A stretch of DNA of 46,856 bases, from positions 1 to 46,856 of the forward strand of contig JAUQQC010000016.1 of NCBI GenBank assembly GCA_030550025.1, written 5' to 3'. Of this stretch, positions 20,633 through 29,880 are shown piece after piece. The notes beneath the pieces are model-generated. The model worked only from the letters and a program-made list of their open reading frames with translations, was not told the DNA's origin and ran no database searches. Each line of letters begins with the position of its first letter. The stretch's first letter is position 1. Origin of the DNA: Acidobacteriota bacterium (GTDB taxonomy: Bacteria; Acidobacteriota; Blastocatellia; HR10). Position numbers and translations under genes: made by a program.

Positions 20633-22618
20633 TCATGCCCTAGTGGGTGTGGGATGAACATCGCCGATCTGTGGGCTCGTCGTTTCCAATCCGAGGGCGC
20701 GCGCGCGGATGAGTTGGAGCGCGCGCTCAAGAAAGGCCTCCACCGGCACAGCCCCCGTGTCTCCGCGGCCGCGTTCGCGAACTGAGACGGTCCCCGTCTC
20801 GACCTCGCGGGCGCCGACGACGAGCATGAAGGGAATTTTTTGCAGTTGCGCCTGACGGATCTTCGCGCCGATCTTCTCCCCACGCAGGTCGGCTTCTACG
20901 CGGAGTCCGGCCGCGCGTAACCGCTCCCGGACATCGCGCGCGTAGTCGTTCTGCTTGTCCGTGATCGGCAGGACAATCGCCTGCACCGGGGCGAGCCATA
21001 ACGGGAACGCTCCCGCGTAGTGCTCGATCAAGATGCCGAAGAACCGTTCGAGCGATCCGAGGATCGCTCGATGAATCATGATCGGACGATGCGGCCGATT
21101 ATCCTCGCCCACGTATTCCAGATCGAAACGCTCCGGGAGGTTGAAGTCCAACTGGATCGTCCCCAGTTGCCACTGGCGGCCAATAGCGTCCACGACCTTG
21201 ATGTCGATCTTCGGCCCATAGAAAGCCGCCTCTCCCTCGATCACGGTATAGGCAAAGCCCATCTGCTCCAGCGCTTCGGCGAGCGTCCGTTCGGCCCAAG
21301 TCCATCGCTCATCGCCGCCCATATACTTGGACGGCTCCTTGGGATCGCGCACCGAGAGCTCGACCGTATATGTGAAGCCGAACGTGCGATAGACGAGCTG
21401 GGCCAGGTCAAGGCAACCCATGATCTCCTGCTTGAGCGTCTCCGGTGTGCAGAAGATATGCGCGTCATCCTGCGTGAAGCCGCGCACGCGCAAAAGCCCA
21501 TGCAGTACGCCGCTGCGCTCGTAGCGATAGACGGTTCCGAATTCGGCTAACCGTATCGGCAGCTCCCGATAGCTGCGTGGCCGCGAGGCGTAGATGCCGA
21601 TGTGGAACGGGCAGTTCATCGGTTTGAGCTGGTACTCGACCTCATCAATGCGCATCGGCGCGTACATGGACTCGCGGTAGAACTCCGTGTGGCCGGATCG
21701 CTCCCAAAGCCGATATTGCGCGATGTGCGGCGTGTAGACGAGTCCATAGCCACGCCGCAGCAACTCCTCCTTGAGGAAGTCCTCGATCTCCTTGCGGATG
21801 ATCCCCCCCTTGGGATGCCAGAAGATCAATCCGGGGCCATACTCCTCCTGGATGCTGAACAAATCCAGCTCGCGCCCGAGCCGGCGATGATCGCGCCGTT
21901 CGGCCTCCTCGCGGCGGCGAAGGAACTCCTGAAGCTCCTCCTCGGTGAAGAACGAGGTTCCGTAGATACGCTGCATCTGGGGGCCGCGCTCATCGCCGCG
22001 CCAGTACGCGCCGGCCAGGCTGAGTAACTTGAAGGCCTTGATGTAGCCGGTCGAGGGGATATGCGGCCCCGTGCAGAAGTCGATCATGTGCTCGCCGAGC
22101 TTGTAGCAACTGACGACCTCCCCTCCTTTGTCGGTGATCAGCTCGCACTTCAGGTAATCCCCAGCCTGTGCGAAGAAACGCAGAGCTTCCTCCTTCGGGA
22201 TCTCGATCCGCTCGTAGGGGATGTCGCGTTCGATCAGCTCGTGCATCTTCGCCTCAATGCGCTCGAGGTCCTCGGGCGTGAAGCGCTCCGAACGCAGGAA
22301 ATCATAGAAGAATCCCTCATCGGTCGCCGGTCCGATCCCCAAGAGCGTGCCCGGGAAAAGCTCCAACACGGCTGCTGCCAGAAGGTGCGCCGTCGAATGG
22401 CGGTAGACCTCCAGCGCCTCCGGGGTGCCGATCAACACGGGTTCGACGACGCTCCCCTCCTCGGGTCGGTGCGCCAAGTCCACGAGCCTCCCGTTGACGC
22501 GAGCGACCAACGCGCGCTTGGCCAGCTCTCCATCAGCATGGGCGATCGCCTCGCCCGCCGTCAACCCCGAAGGGACTTCAACCGTTTCCTTCCCAGGAAG
22601 ACGAACCCAAATCCCCAT
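20633..22618 (-). CDS. thrS: Threonine-tRNA ligase
   Basis: 661 residues, full length. Domains in order: TGS (about 1-62), second additional editing domain with HSTAH and CTGPH, class II core with MNCPFH (zinc Cys), the motif 2 region ([20 protein letters not shown]) and motif 3 ([20 protein letters not shown]), and a C-terminal anticodon-binding domain ([20 protein letters not shown]). It charges tRNA-Thr and edits mischarged Ser. No T-box leader is visible in the 88 bases between it and the upstream tRNA-Val gene. First protein gene of the row down to zapA. Confidence 0.98.
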   Translation of the reverse strand: MGIWVRLPGKETVEVPSGLTAGEAIAHADGELAKRALVARVNGRLVDLAHRPEEGSVVEPVLIGTPEALEVYRHSTAHLLAAAVLELFPGTLLGIGPATDEGFFYDFLRSERFTPEDLERIEAKMHELIERDIPYERIEIPKEEALRFFAQAGDYLKCELITDKGGEVVSCYKLGEHMIDFCTGPHIPSTGYIKAFKLLSLAGAYWRGDERGPQMQRIYGTSFFTEEELQEFLRRREEAERRDHRRLGRELDLFSIQEEYGPGLIFWHPKGGIIRKEIEDFLKEELLRRGYGLVYTPHIAQYRLWERSGHTEFYRESMYAPMRIDEVEYQLKPMNCPFHIGIYASRPRSYRELPIRLAEFGTVYRYERSGVLHGLLRVRGFTQDDAHIFCTPETLKQEIMGCLDLAQLVYRTFGFTYTVELSVRDPKEPSKYMGGDERWTWAERTLAEALEQMGFAYTVIEGEAAFYGPKIDIKVVDAIGRQWQLGTIQLDFNLPERFDLEYVGEDNRPHRPIMIHRAILGSLERFFGILIEHYAGAFPLWLAPVQAIVLPITDKQNDYARDVRERLRAAGLRVEADLRGEKIGAKIRQAQLQKIPFMLVVGAREVETGTVSVRERGRGDTGAVPVEAFLERALQLIRARALGLETTSPQIGDVHPTPTRA

Positions 22619-22706
22619 CTCCGCTTCGCATCCTCGCCATATCCTCTTAGCGAGCGCTCTCCTCCCGATTCAGAGCCGCTCGTTCTGCAAGGATAGCAAA
22701 TAAAAA

Positions 22707-22781
22707 TGGTAGGCGCGAGCGGATTTGAACCGCTGACCCCTACCGCGTCAAGGTAGTGCTCTCCCCCTGAGCTACGCGCCT
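22707..22781 (-). tRNA. tRNA-Val (anticodon GAC)
   Basis: A complete 75-base cloverleaf with encoded CCA. The acceptor AGGCGCG pairs with CGCGCCT. The D stem is GCTC/GAGC, the anticodon stem CTACC/GGTAG holds the loop TTGACGC, and the T arm is AGCGG-TTCAAAT-CCGCT. The anticodon GAC reads the Val codon GUC (and GUU). A run of five T follows the CCA, which may help termination before thrS. Confidence 0.97.
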
Positions 22782-22804
22782 AACCCTGTCATTCAACGCC
22801 AGAA

Positions 22805-22834
22805 AATTTAGCAGAGGAGGCGGCGGGCTGTCAA
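22805..22834 (-). promoter_or_regulatory. Promoter of the tRNA-Val gene
   Basis: A perfect TTGACA (22829-22834) and TAAATT (22805-22810) separated by 18 bases on the minus strand. Initiation near 22798 would leave a short 5' leader of about 17 bases for RNase P. It may also feed the thrS row. For the divergent gatC gene only a weak TATGAT (22906-22911) is seen. Confidence 0.6.
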
Positions 22835-22945
22835 GATGGCGCTTTTTCGAGTCCGCCGATTGAGGGAAGGGGCCCTCGCTCTGGTCGCGCTCCCGAGGGT
22901 CGCGCTATGATTGAACGTCGCAAATCGTGGTTGGAGGATCGTCGC

Positions 22946-23248
22946 ATGCCGATCACCAAGCGGGAGGTCGAGAAGATCGCCGAGCTGGCCCATCTGGAAC
23001 TCACCGAGGAGGAGAAGGAGCAATTCACCGTTCAGCTGGCGGCCATCATCGCTTACGTCGAGAAGTTGAACGAGCTGGACACGACCGATGTCCCCCCGAT
23101 GGCGCACGCTGGTCGGGACGAACGCGCCGATTACGCACAACGCGACGATGTCGTCGGCGAAGGGCTGGGATCGGAATTGGCGTTGGCGAACGCTCCGGAT
23201 CCGGCGCGCGGCTATTTCCGTGTGCCGAAGGTGATCGAGGAGGGGTGA
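22946..23248 (+). CDS. gatC: Asp/Glu-tRNA amidotransferase subunit C
   Basis: 100 residues, starting [20 protein letters not shown], the standard GatC N-terminus, and ending with the conserved [12 protein letters not shown]. GatC clamps GatA to GatB. The ATG at 22946 follows GGAGGA with eight bases of spacing; an in-frame upstream ATG at 22907 has no such site. The stop overlaps the gatA start (TGATG). gatB is not in the window. Confidence 0.97.
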   Translation: MPITKREVEKIAELAHLELTEEEKEQFTVQLAAIIAYVEKLNELDTTDVPPMAHAGRDERADYAQRDDVVGEGLGSELALANAPDPARGYFRVPKVIEEG

Positions 23249-24705
23249 TGGAGATCATCGGATTGACGATCGATCGGTTGCATGAGGCGTTGCGGGCGGG
23301 GGCGACGAGCGTGACCGAAGTGTGCCAGCGGACGCTTGAGCGCATCGAGGCGCTTGATCCGCAGCTCGGCGCTTTCCTCACCGTCAACCGTGACGAAGCG
23401 CTTCGACGAGCGGAGGAATTGGATCGCGACCTGGCGCGCGGCGAGCCGCTGCGACCTCTCACGGGCGTTCCCGTTGCCATCAAGGACAACATTTGCACGA
23501 AGGGACTGCGGACGACGTGTGCCTCAAAGATCCTCCACAACTTCATCCCCCCATACAATGCGACGGCTGTCGAACGATTGCTCGAAGCGGGAGCCATCCT
23601 CATCGGCAAGACCAATTGTGATGAGTTCGCCATGGGTTCCTCCAACGAGAATTCGGCCTTCGGCATCGTGCGAAATCCCTGGGATGCCGAACGCGTGCCG
23701 GGAGGTTCGTCGGGAGGATCAGGCGCAGCTGTGGCCGCCGATCTCTGTGTGGTCGCTCTCGGCTCGGATACGGGAGGCTCGGTTCGCCTCCCGGCCGCTT
23801 TTTGTGGAGTCGTTGGACTGAAGCCGACCTATGGGCGGGTCTCGCGCTACGGTTTGGTCGCCTACGGGTCTTCGCTCGATCAGATTGGACCGATCACGAA
23901 GACCGTCGCCGATGCTGCGCGCGTGCTGCGCGTCATCGCCGGACGCGACCCGCGCGATTCGACGTCCTCGAATCATCCGGTGCCCGATTATCTGGCGGCG
24001 CTCGATGGGGAGATCAAGGGCGTGCGTCTCGGCGTGCCGAGGGAGTACTTCGGCCCGGGACTCGACGAAGAGGTGAGGGCCGTCGTGTGGCAAGCCATCC
24101 ACCGATTCGCCGATCTCGGGGCGGAGATCGTCGACGTGCGGTTGCCACACACCGAGTACGCGATCGCGTGCTACTACATCATCGCCACGGCCGAAGCGTC
24201 CTCGAACCTCGCGCGATACGACGGCGTGCGCTACGGGTATCGCGCTCAGGGGGCGACGACGCTTCGAGAGATGTATCGGCGTACGCGCAATGAGGGATTC
24301 GGAGCGGAGGTGAAACGACGCATCATGCTCGGCACGTATGTCCTCTCGGCCGGGTATTATGATGCCTATTACCTGAAGGCTCTGAAAGTGCGTACGCTCA
24401 TCGAGCGCGATTTCCGCGAGGCCTTCGCCCGATGCGATCTCATCGTCGGGCCCACCTCGCCGACGGTCGCCTTTCGCTTGGGGGAGAAGACCGAGGATCC
24501 ACTGGCGATGTATCTCTCGGACATCTACACGATCATGGCGAATCTGGCGGGGATTCCGGCCATCAGTATTCCCGTGGGGCTCTCGCGCGAGGGATTGCCG
24601 ATTGGGTTGCAGCTGCACGCGCGCCACTTCGAGGAGGCGACGCTGTTGCGCGCCGCGCATGCGTATGAACGTGCCTTTCCGTTCTCGCACAAACCCCCGC
24701 TGTGA
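23248..24705 (+). CDS. gatA: Asp/Glu-tRNA amidotransferase subunit A
   Basis: 485 residues of the amidase-signature family. The Ser-cisSer-Lys triad is in register with known GatA proteins: Lys79 (PVAIKDN), Ser154 ([10 protein letters not shown]) and Ser178 (GSDTGGSVR). It releases ammonia from glutamine to convert Glu-tRNA-Gln or Asp-tRNA-Asn to the amidated form, implying that this organism lacks at least one of GlnRS/AsnRS or uses the indirect route. The start overlaps the gatC stop by one base, after GAGGAGGGG. Confidence 0.97.
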   Translation: MEIIGLTIDRLHEALRAGATSVTEVCQRTLERIEALDPQLGAFLTVNRDEALRRAEELDRDLARGEPLRPLTGVPVAIKDNICTKGLRTTCASKILHNFIPPYNATAVERLLEAGAILIGKTNCDEFAMGSSNENSAFGIVRNPWDAERVPGGSSGGSGAAVAADLCVVALGSDTGGSVRLPAAFCGVVGLKPTYGRVSRYGLVAYGSSLDQIGPITKTVADAARVLRVIAGRDPRDSTSSNHPVPDYLAALDGEIKGVRLGVPREYFGPGLDEEVRAVVWQAIHRFADLGAEIVDVRLPHTEYAIACYYIIATAEASSNLARYDGVRYGYRAQGATTLREMYRRTRNEGFGAEVKRRIMLGTYVLSAGYYDAYYLKALKVRTLIERDFREAFARCDLIVGPTSPTVAFRLGEKTEDPLAMYLSDIYTIMANLAGIPAISIPVGLSREGLPIGLQLHARHFEEATLLRAAHAYERAFPFSHKPPL

Positions 24706-24782
24706 ACGCCTTTGCGACGAGTTGGGCGGCTCTTCCAAAAGGGGCATGGGCGAGCGCGTACGCGCGTCGGGAGAGGAGGCGT

Positions 24783-25985
24783 ATGCCGATCACGACGCTT
24801 GAGCGTCTTCCCACCGCCTCTCGGCCCACATGGGCGGAGATCCACTTGGATCGCCTCGCGCGCAACTTCCGGGCGATTCGAGCGCGCGTGGGCGAGAGCG
24901 TGAAGATTTGCGCCGTCATCAAGGCCGAGGCCTATGGGCATGGAGCCGTAGCCGTCGCTCGTTCTTTGGAGTCGGTCGGGGCGGATTGGTTCGGCGTCGC
25001 CGCGGTGGAGGAAGCGATCGCGTTGCGAGAAGCGGGCATCGTGCGCCCGATCTTATGCTTTGGCGTCACTCGGGGACAAGAGGCCCTTGTGCTCGAATAT
25101 CGGTTGACGCCGGTCGTCTTCGATGCCGCTCAGATCGAACGACTCGATGCGTGCGCGCGCGCACATCAAGCCGTCCTCGATGTGCATTTGGAGGTGGATA
25201 CGGGGATGGGGCGTACTGGCGTCCCTCTTCGGGAACTGGAGGCGGCCCTGAGAGCTTTCGAGCGATTCCGCCACGTGCGCTTGGATGGGCTCATGACGCA
25301 TTTAGCGGCGGCCGATGATCCGGCCCAAGCCGAATTCACGCGCACGCAGATCGCGCGCTTTCACGAAGTGGTGCGCGCTCTCGAAGCGCGGGGGTTCCAT
25401 CCGACCTATCGGCATCTGGCCAATAGCGCGGGCGTGCGCGCGTATCCGGAGGCGTGGGGGAATTTGGTTCGTCCGGGGGGATTGCTCTACGGTCTCTGGA
25501 GCGGTCCTCGACCATCGTCCCGCGCGGAGATCGTCCTTGAAACTCCGATGGGGGAGTACGCATTGCAACCCGTCCTCTCGCTCCACACGCGCATTGTCTT
25601 CCTCAAGGAGGTGGAAGCGGGGACGCCGCTCGGCTATGGGAGCACGTTCGTCACCGCGCGTCGGAGTCGTATCGCTACACTACCGATCGGGTATCACGAT
25701 GGCTATCGGCGAGCGCTCTCCGATCGCGGACGCGTCCTCGTGCGCGGGCGGTTCGCCCCGGTCGTCGGGCGCGTGAGCATGGATTGGACGCTCGTGGACG
25801 TGACGGACATCCCCGACGCGCGTGTGGGGGACGAGGTGATCTTGATCGGCCAAGCCGACGGTCAAGGCATCACGGCCGAAGAGTTGGCCGAGCTGTGCGG
25901 GACGATCTCCTACGAGATCACCTGCGGGATCAGCGCGCGCGTGCCTCGCGTGCTCGTCTCCGCTAGCGGATCGGCTCTCGGATGA
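24783..25985 (+). CDS. alr: Alanine racemase
   Basis: 400 residues of fold-type III PLP enzyme. The PLP lysine is Lys47 in AVIKAEAYGHG (most relatives have KANAYGHG), and the second catalytic base is Tyr285 in PLGYGSTF. It supplies D-alanine for peptidoglycan. The ATG at 24783 is chosen because of GGAGAGGAGG immediately upstream and because the family core begins shortly after it. An earlier GTG at 24702 overlapping the gatA stop would add 27 unconserved residues. The product's cofactor is made by pdxS/pdxT in the same window. Confidence 0.95.
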   Translation: MPITTLERLPTASRPTWAEIHLDRLARNFRAIRARVGESVKICAVIKAEAYGHGAVAVARSLESVGADWFGVAAVEEAIALREAGIVRPILCFGVTRGQEALVLEYRLTPVVFDAAQIERLDACARAHQAVLDVHLEVDTGMGRTGVPLRELEAALRAFERFRHVRLDGLMTHLAAADDPAQAEFTRTQIARFHEVVRALEARGFHPTYRHLANSAGVRAYPEAWGNLVRPGGLLYGLWSGPRPSSRAEIVLETPMGEYALQPVLSLHTRIVFLKEVEAGTPLGYGSTFVTARRSRIATLPIGYHDGYRRALSDRGRVLVRGRFAPVVGRVSMDWTLVDVTDIPDARVGDEVILIGQADGQGITAEELAELCGTISYEITCGISARVPRVLVSASGSALG

Positions 25986-26029
25986 TCGTTCTGAATCTCA
26001 CCACCGCCAAGGTTCGGAGGGAATGGGCG

Positions 26030-26680
26030 ATGCGGGCCTCAAGCGTCCATCCTCTGATCGAGATCGCGCTCGGGTTGCTTCCGGTCTTGAGCATCATGTG
26101 GGTGACGCCACTTCTCATTGAGGATCGGGCGACGTTTTGGCGAACGAACTTCTGGCTTTCGGTGCTCGCGTTTTCGGTCGCTTTCGTGTCCAACGTCACT
26201 CACGGTGATGGGCTGCGGGAGATCGGCCTGCGCGTGGATAACCTCGGGCGTGCACTGCGGCTGCTGGCGTTACCGACGGGATCGGCCGCGCTCGTAATCC
26301 TGGCCATCGGGTTCGCTTTCGGGAGCGTGAATCTCGGGGAGCGGTTCTTCTTCCATTTGCGAACGCTGCCGCTCTGGACGCTCGTCCAACAGTACGCGCT
26401 TCAGGGATTCGTCCATCGGCGCCTGCAAGATCTGTTGGGGAAGGGGAACCGAACGGCACTGTGGGTCGCCGTCATCTTCGCGGCCTTGCATCTGCCGAAT
26501 CCCGTCCTCGTCGCCGGGACGTTCTTGGGGGGATATGTGTGGGCGTGGACCTTTCAGCGGGAGCCGAACCTGTTGGCGCTCGTGGCCTCACATACGCTGC
26601 TGAGCGCCTTGCTCGCGAATTCATTCCCCGCTTCCCTCTTGCCGAATATGAAGGTTGGGTGGGGCTATTGGGGAGGATGA
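26030..26680 (+). CDS. CPBP (Abi/CAAX) family membrane protein with altered catalytic motif
   Basis: About 216 residues with six or more hydrophobic segments. Motif 2 (FAALH, His154) and motif 3 (SHTLL, His188) of CPBP glutamic proteases are present. Motif 1, normally EExxxRG, reads QQYALQG (120-126), so both Glu and the Arg are Gln. The protein may therefore be inactive, or belong to a variant subgroup. The ATG at 26030 has GGAGGG nine bases upstream; an ATG at 25982 overlapping the alr stop is an alternative. It overlaps or abuts sppA downstream, so the two are expressed together. Confidence 0.8.
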   Translation: MRASSVHPLIEIALGLLPVLSIMWVTPLLIEDRATFWRTNFWLSVLAFSVAFVSNVTHGDGLREIGLRVDNLGRALRLLALPTGSAALVILAIGFAFGSVNLGERFFFHLRTLPLWTLVQQYALQGFVHRRLQDLLGKGNRTALWVAVIFAALHLPNPVLVAGTFLGGYVWAWTFQREPNLLALVASHTLLSALLANSFPASLLPNMKVGWGYWGG

Positions 26681-26682
26681 GG

Positions 26683-27501
26683 ATGTGGCCCTTCCGCCGT
26701 TGGCGAAAGAAGAATCGTGTCGCCCTCGTCTCGATCGAGGGGATCATCACGGACATGAGCTTCGGGGCATCGCGGGAGCACGTCCTGGAGGCTCTGAAAC
26801 GCGCCGAGGAGATGAAGGCGCGCGCGCTCGTCGTGCGGATCAACAGCCCGGGGGGCACCGTGGGTGCTTGTCAGGAGATTCATCACGCGATTCGCCGAGT
26901 GCGCGAGCGTCGGCAGATCCCGGTCGTCGCTTCGCTCGGTGACGTCGCGGCTTCAGGGGGCGTCTACGTCGCCGTCGCTTGTGAGAAGATCGTCGCCAAT
27001 CCCGGGACGATCACTGGCTCGATCGGCGTCGTCTTGAAGACGAACAATCTGCGCGGGCTCTATCAAAAGCTCGGCATCGAATCCGAGGTCATCAAGTCCG
27101 GCCCGTACAAGGATGTGCTTTCGACCTTCCGTCCGTTGACGGAAGAGGAGCGCGCGCTGTTGCAGGAGGTCATTGACGATACCTATGCGCAGTTTGTGGA
27201 GGCTGTCGCGCGCGGGCGCGGGCTGACGTCTGCGGAAGTGCAGACCTTCGCCGATGGTCGCATCTTCACCGGACAACAAGCCAAAGCCTATGGGCTCGTG
27301 GACGAATTGGGGAATGTGCAGCGCGCCATCGAGCTGGCAGCGGAGATGGCGGGGATCGTCGGCGAGCCGGTCGTCATCGAGGCGATGCCCAAAAAGCGCG
27401 GACTCCTGGCACGGTTCTTCACCGAGTGGAGGCGCGTGCCGGAAGAAGCCGTCCTTCTGGCGGCGCTGCGAGGAGTTCCCCTCTGGCTCATGCCGCTCTG
27501 A
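26683..27501 (+). CDS. sppA: Signal peptide peptidase SppA-like serine protease (S49)
   Basis: 272 residues, the short single-domain SppA type. The Ser-Lys dyad is Ser91 in VAASGGVYV and Lys143 in SGPYKD, the 52-residue spacing known for Bacillus SppA; VRINSPGGTV (51-60) forms the substrate strand. It degrades cleaved signal peptides or membrane-associated peptides. Unlike most members it has no clear N-terminal membrane anchor: the start is MWPFRRWRKKNRVALVSIEG, basic, then straight into the fold. The last 15 residues are hydrophobic. The ATG at 26683 is favoured by GGGGAGG spacing; the ATG at 26677 overlaps the upstream stop. Confidence 0.9.
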   Translation: MWPFRRWRKKNRVALVSIEGIITDMSFGASREHVLEALKRAEEMKARALVVRINSPGGTVGACQEIHHAIRRVRERRQIPVVASLGDVAASGGVYVAVACEKIVANPGTITGSIGVVLKTNNLRGLYQKLGIESEVIKSGPYKDVLSTFRPLTEEERALLQEVIDDTYAQFVEAVARGRGLTSAEVQTFADGRIFTGQQAKAYGLVDELGNVQRAIELAAEMAGIVGEPVVIEAMPKKRGLLARFFTEWRRVPEEAVLLAALRGVPLWLMPL

Positions 27502-27508
27502 AGGACGC

Positions 27509-28045
27509 TCACTGTGCGGCGCGCTGAATGCGCGCGGCGCTGCCTTCGGCCGAGAAGAGAAAGGAAGTCACGCTCAGCAGATCGCGCCGCTCGGCGGCCA
27601 GCCGCGCGCGAGCGAGATCGAGCGCAAGCTGCGCGCTCGCCTGCCGGATCTCGGTCAGTCGTTGTCGCAGATCGCTCAATTCCAATTCCATCTGTTGGCG
27701 CTGCAGATTCTGGGAGATCTCTTCCGTGGGCGAACGCGGCCGAAGCTCCCCCGAAGGTGCCGCGCTCATCGTCAGTAGGAGTTGGAGGATCCACTGATCG
27801 AGCCGATCGAGTTCCTCCTCCGAGAGCTTTGTGAGCCCGCAGGCGTGCAGCTCATCGCGCTTCATGAGACTGAGGACCAGCCGCGAGCGTCTCGGCGTCG
27901 GAACATCCAAGCGTTCTCTCTCCGCTTCGATCTTTCGGGGATCGGTGCGGCCCGATTGCCCGAGCGCGCGCTCGTCCCTCGTGGGAGACCAGAGGACAGC
28001 GCCGAAGGCGCTGAGCAAGAGGATGAGCGGCAGTGGTCTCATCAT
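27509..28045 (-). CDS. Small exported protein of unknown function with C-terminal coiled coil
   Basis: 178 residues. A signal peptide-like N-terminus (MMRPLPLILLLSAFGAVLWS) precedes a charged region, then a short segment CGLTKLSEEELDRLDQWILQ resembling a helix pair found in many uncharacterised exported proteins. A long helical coiled coil follows (about 110-165, EEISQNLQRQQMELELSDLR onward). No function is recognised. The ATG overlaps the nusB stop as ATGA, implying translational coupling. It converges on sppA with seven bases between. Confidence 0.7.
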   Translation of the reverse strand: MMRPLPLILLLSAFGAVLWSPTRDERALGQSGRTDPRKIEAERERLDVPTPRRSRLVLSLMKRDELHACGLTKLSEEELDRLDQWILQLLLTMSAAPSGELRPRSPTEEISQNLQRQQMELELSDLRQRLTEIRQASAQLALDLARARLAAERRDLLSVTSFLFSAEGSAARIQRAAQ

Positions 28046-28545
28046 GGTTCGTCCTCATCCCAATGCCAAGATGGAGCGCCAACGGTCGTGGAGGGAGCGG
28101 AGAGGTCCCGTGAGGTCGGGCTCAGCGGAGGAGCGCTTTCCAGCTGCCTCCGAATCGCATCCAGAAGGCCATTGATGAACTGCGTCGCCTCGTAGGTCGA
28201 GTACCGGCGGGCGATCTCGATGGCTTCGTTGATGATGACGACCTTTGGCGTCTCCGTCTCGTAGAGCAGCTCATACACGGCCAGGCGCAAGATGTTGCGA
28301 TCCACGGTCGCCATGCGCTCGATCCGCCAATGTTCAGCGCGGCTGGCCAGCAGCTGATCAATCGTCTCCAGATGCTCGATCGTCCCCACGACGAGTGAGG
28401 TCGCGAACCGCCGCACATCGTCATCCACATCCGGGCGCAGCTCGCTCCAGTACGTCTCCAGCAACTCGTCAACCGGTGGGCGGGCGACGTCATACTGGTA
28501 GAGCATCTGCATGGCGGATTCTCGCGCTTTGCGCCGGGACCCCAT
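28042..28545 (-). CDS. nusB: Transcription antitermination factor NusB
   Basis: 167 residues. The all-helical NusB fold is recognisable from RRKARESAMQMLYQYDVARP, the middle TIDQLLASRAEHWRIERMATVDRNILRLAVYELL and the end TPKVVIINEAIEIARRYST-FINGLLDAI. NusB binds boxA with S10 during rRNA antitermination. The last 25 residues or so (SAPPLSPTSRDLSAPSTTVG onward) are an extra Pro/Ser tail not usual in the family. It follows ribH by 47 bases, a common pairing. Confidence 0.95.
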   Translation of the reverse strand: MGSRRKARESAMQMLYQYDVARPPVDELLETYWSELRPDVDDDVRRFATSLVVGTIEHLETIDQLLASRAEHWRIERMATVDRNILRLAVYELLYETETPKVVIINEAIEIARRYSTYEATQFINGLLDAIRRQLESAPPLSPTSRDLSAPSTTVGAPSWHWDEDEP

Positions 28546-28592
28546 AGGCCACCCGAGCTGTCAAACAACATCGGCGGGACCGCGCCGAAGGA

Positions 28593-29060
28593 TCACACCT
28601 CGCGATAGAGGTTCGCCAGCTCCACGGCCGTCAGCGCCGCTTCGAACCCCTTGTTGCCGCTTTTGGCGCCGGCGCGATCAATAGCCTGTTCGAGCGTATC
28701 GGCAGTGATCACGCCGAAGACGATGGGCACGCCCGTCTCCATCGCCGCTGTGGCGATGCCCTTGGCCGTCTCGGCTGCAATGTAATCGAAATGGGGCGTC
28801 TCCCCCCGGATGATCGTTCCCAGACAGATGATCGCATCCCAGCGACCGCTGGTGGCGAGCCGCTTGGCCATGAGCGGCAGCTCGAATGAACCGGGCACGC
28901 GGTAGACGGTGACGTTCTTCTGTTCAGCGCCCAGTCGCTCCAGGGCATCTAAGGCTCCAGCCAGCAGCCGATTCGTCACGAAGTCGTTGAATCGACTCAC
29001 GACGATAGCGAATCGGAGGCCTTCGGCTCGCAGCGCTCCTTGCACGACGCGCGGTTCCAT
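28593..29060 (-). CDS. ribH: 6,7-dimethyl-8-ribityllumazine synthase
   Basis: 155 residues. Conserved segments are [10 protein letters not shown], the phosphate-binding VPGSFELP and [16 protein letters not shown], with catalytic His90. It joins the ribulose-5-phosphate derivative and the ribitylaminopyrimidine in riboflavin synthesis. The ATG at 29060 is preceded by GAGAGGAG. First gene of the ribH-nusB-27509 unit. Confidence 0.97.
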   Translation of the reverse strand: MEPRVVQGALRAEGLRFAIVVSRFNDFVTNRLLAGALDALERLGAEQKNVTVYRVPGSFELPLMAKRLATSGRWDAIICLGTIIRGETPHFDYIAAETAKGIATAAMETGVPIVFGVITADTLEQAIDRAGAKSGNKGFEAALTAVELANLYREV

Positions 29061-29087
29061 ATCTCGCTCCTCTCGATACCGAGTCGA

Positions 29088-29116
29088 ATTGTAGTCCCGC
29101 GCGGGAGAACACGCAA
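29088..29116 (-). promoter_or_regulatory. Putative promoter of ribH-nusB
   Basis: TTGCGT (29111-29116), 17 bases, TACAAT (29088-29093) on the minus strand; a start near 29081 would give a leader of about 20 bases carrying the ribH ribosome binding site. No FMN riboswitch is visible. Confidence 0.5.
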
Positions 29117-29216
29117 GGAAGCTGGCGTCCGAGCCTTTAGTGATGGGAAGTCCATCGAGATCGCGCGGAGGACGAAGATCGCGCGGGTGCTCTCCTCGTC
29201 CTCCACGAAGGCGCGC

Positions 29217-29741
29217 TTATGGGACCAGACGCGAGAAGACGTAGTCGTTCTCCTGTTGCGAAGCGTGGCACTCGAAACACGCGGACTTTACGTCGGCGTT
29301 CTTGATGAGCGGTTTGCGCGTCTGCGGATCGAAGGCCTGAAAGCCCCACCCGCCCGTCTCCGGGAAACGCCGCCGGTCTTTGACCATGATGGCTTCGACC
29401 TTCTTCTTCCCCGCGACGTAGGCGCCTTGCTCGTTCACATGTTCGTAGAGGACGAAGACGAGCTGGCTGCCGTCGGGGAAGGGCCCTCCGGCGGCGCTCG
29501 CCTGCCGTCCGATAGCGTTCACGTAGATGTGATGGATGCCGCCGAAGGAGTTAAAGAGCGGATGCTTCTCATCGAAGATCACCATGCTCTTGACGTGCGT
29601 CCAGTTGCGGTAGTTCGGGAGCGTGAGGCTCTCGACGTCGCCTCGCGCGGCGGCTCGTCGCGGCGGGGCCGGTTTTTGAGCCGCGAGACCAACCCCTACG
29701 GCGATTGCGATCACGATCATGAGTTGCTTTCTGCGCGTCAT
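29217..29741 (-). CDS. Cytochrome P460 family haem protein, exported
   Basis: 174 residues. A short N-terminal hydrophobic segment (RKQLMIVIAIAVGVGLAA) directs export. The body has the P460-family features: NWTHVKSM, HHIYVNAIG, FPDGSQLVFV, a Lys-rich strand, GGWGFQAFDP and a c-type haem site CFECH (155-159) followed by ENDYVFSRLV. Family members oxidise hydroxylamine or bind NO; several lack known roles. The ATG at 29741 has AGGAGG eight bases upstream and starts at the signal segment. It is divergent from a double-HxlR regulator, with a palindrome and promoter between, so it is the likely target of that regulator. Confidence 0.88.
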   Translation of the reverse strand: MTRRKQLMIVIAIAVGVGLAAQKPAPPRRAAARGDVESLTLPNYRNWTHVKSMVIFDEKHPLFNSFGGIHHIYVNAIGRQASAAGGPFPDGSQLVFVLYEHVNEQGAYVAGKKKVEAIMVKDRRRFPETGGWGFQAFDPQTRKPLIKNADVKSACFECHASQQENDYVFSRLVP

Positions 29742-29811
29742 CTCCTCAACCTCCTCGTCAGAATTTTCGGGCGCTTGCTCGACGCCCTTCTTCATTCGTG
29801 CGAGATATGCT

Positions 29812-29840
29812 AGGATAGGATTCGCTTGCCAGAGCGTCAA
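29812..29840 (-). promoter_or_regulatory. Promoter of the cytochrome P460 gene
   Basis: TTGACG (29835-29840), 17 bases, TATCCT (29812-29817) on the minus strand. The -35 is two bases from the palindrome at 29843-29860. Confidence 0.6.
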
Positions 29841-29842
29841 TC

Positions 29843-29860
29843 AGGCACTTTTTGGTGCCT
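29843..29860. promoter_or_regulatory. Palindromic operator candidate AGGCAC-N6-GTGCCT
   Basis: AGGCACTTTTTGGTGCCT, a perfect six-base inverted repeat around a T-rich centre, placed between the P460 promoter and the start of the divergent regulator gene (20 bases from its ATG). A dimer-like protein bound here could affect both genes. Assignment to the adjacent double-HxlR protein is inference from position and symmetry. Confidence 0.6.
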
Positions 29861-29880
29861 TAGCTACAAAGAGGTGAGGT

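Noticed and set aside
22619-22706. T-box or other leader control before thrS
   Set aside because: The 88-base gap is too short and has no T-box sequence or terminator hairpin.
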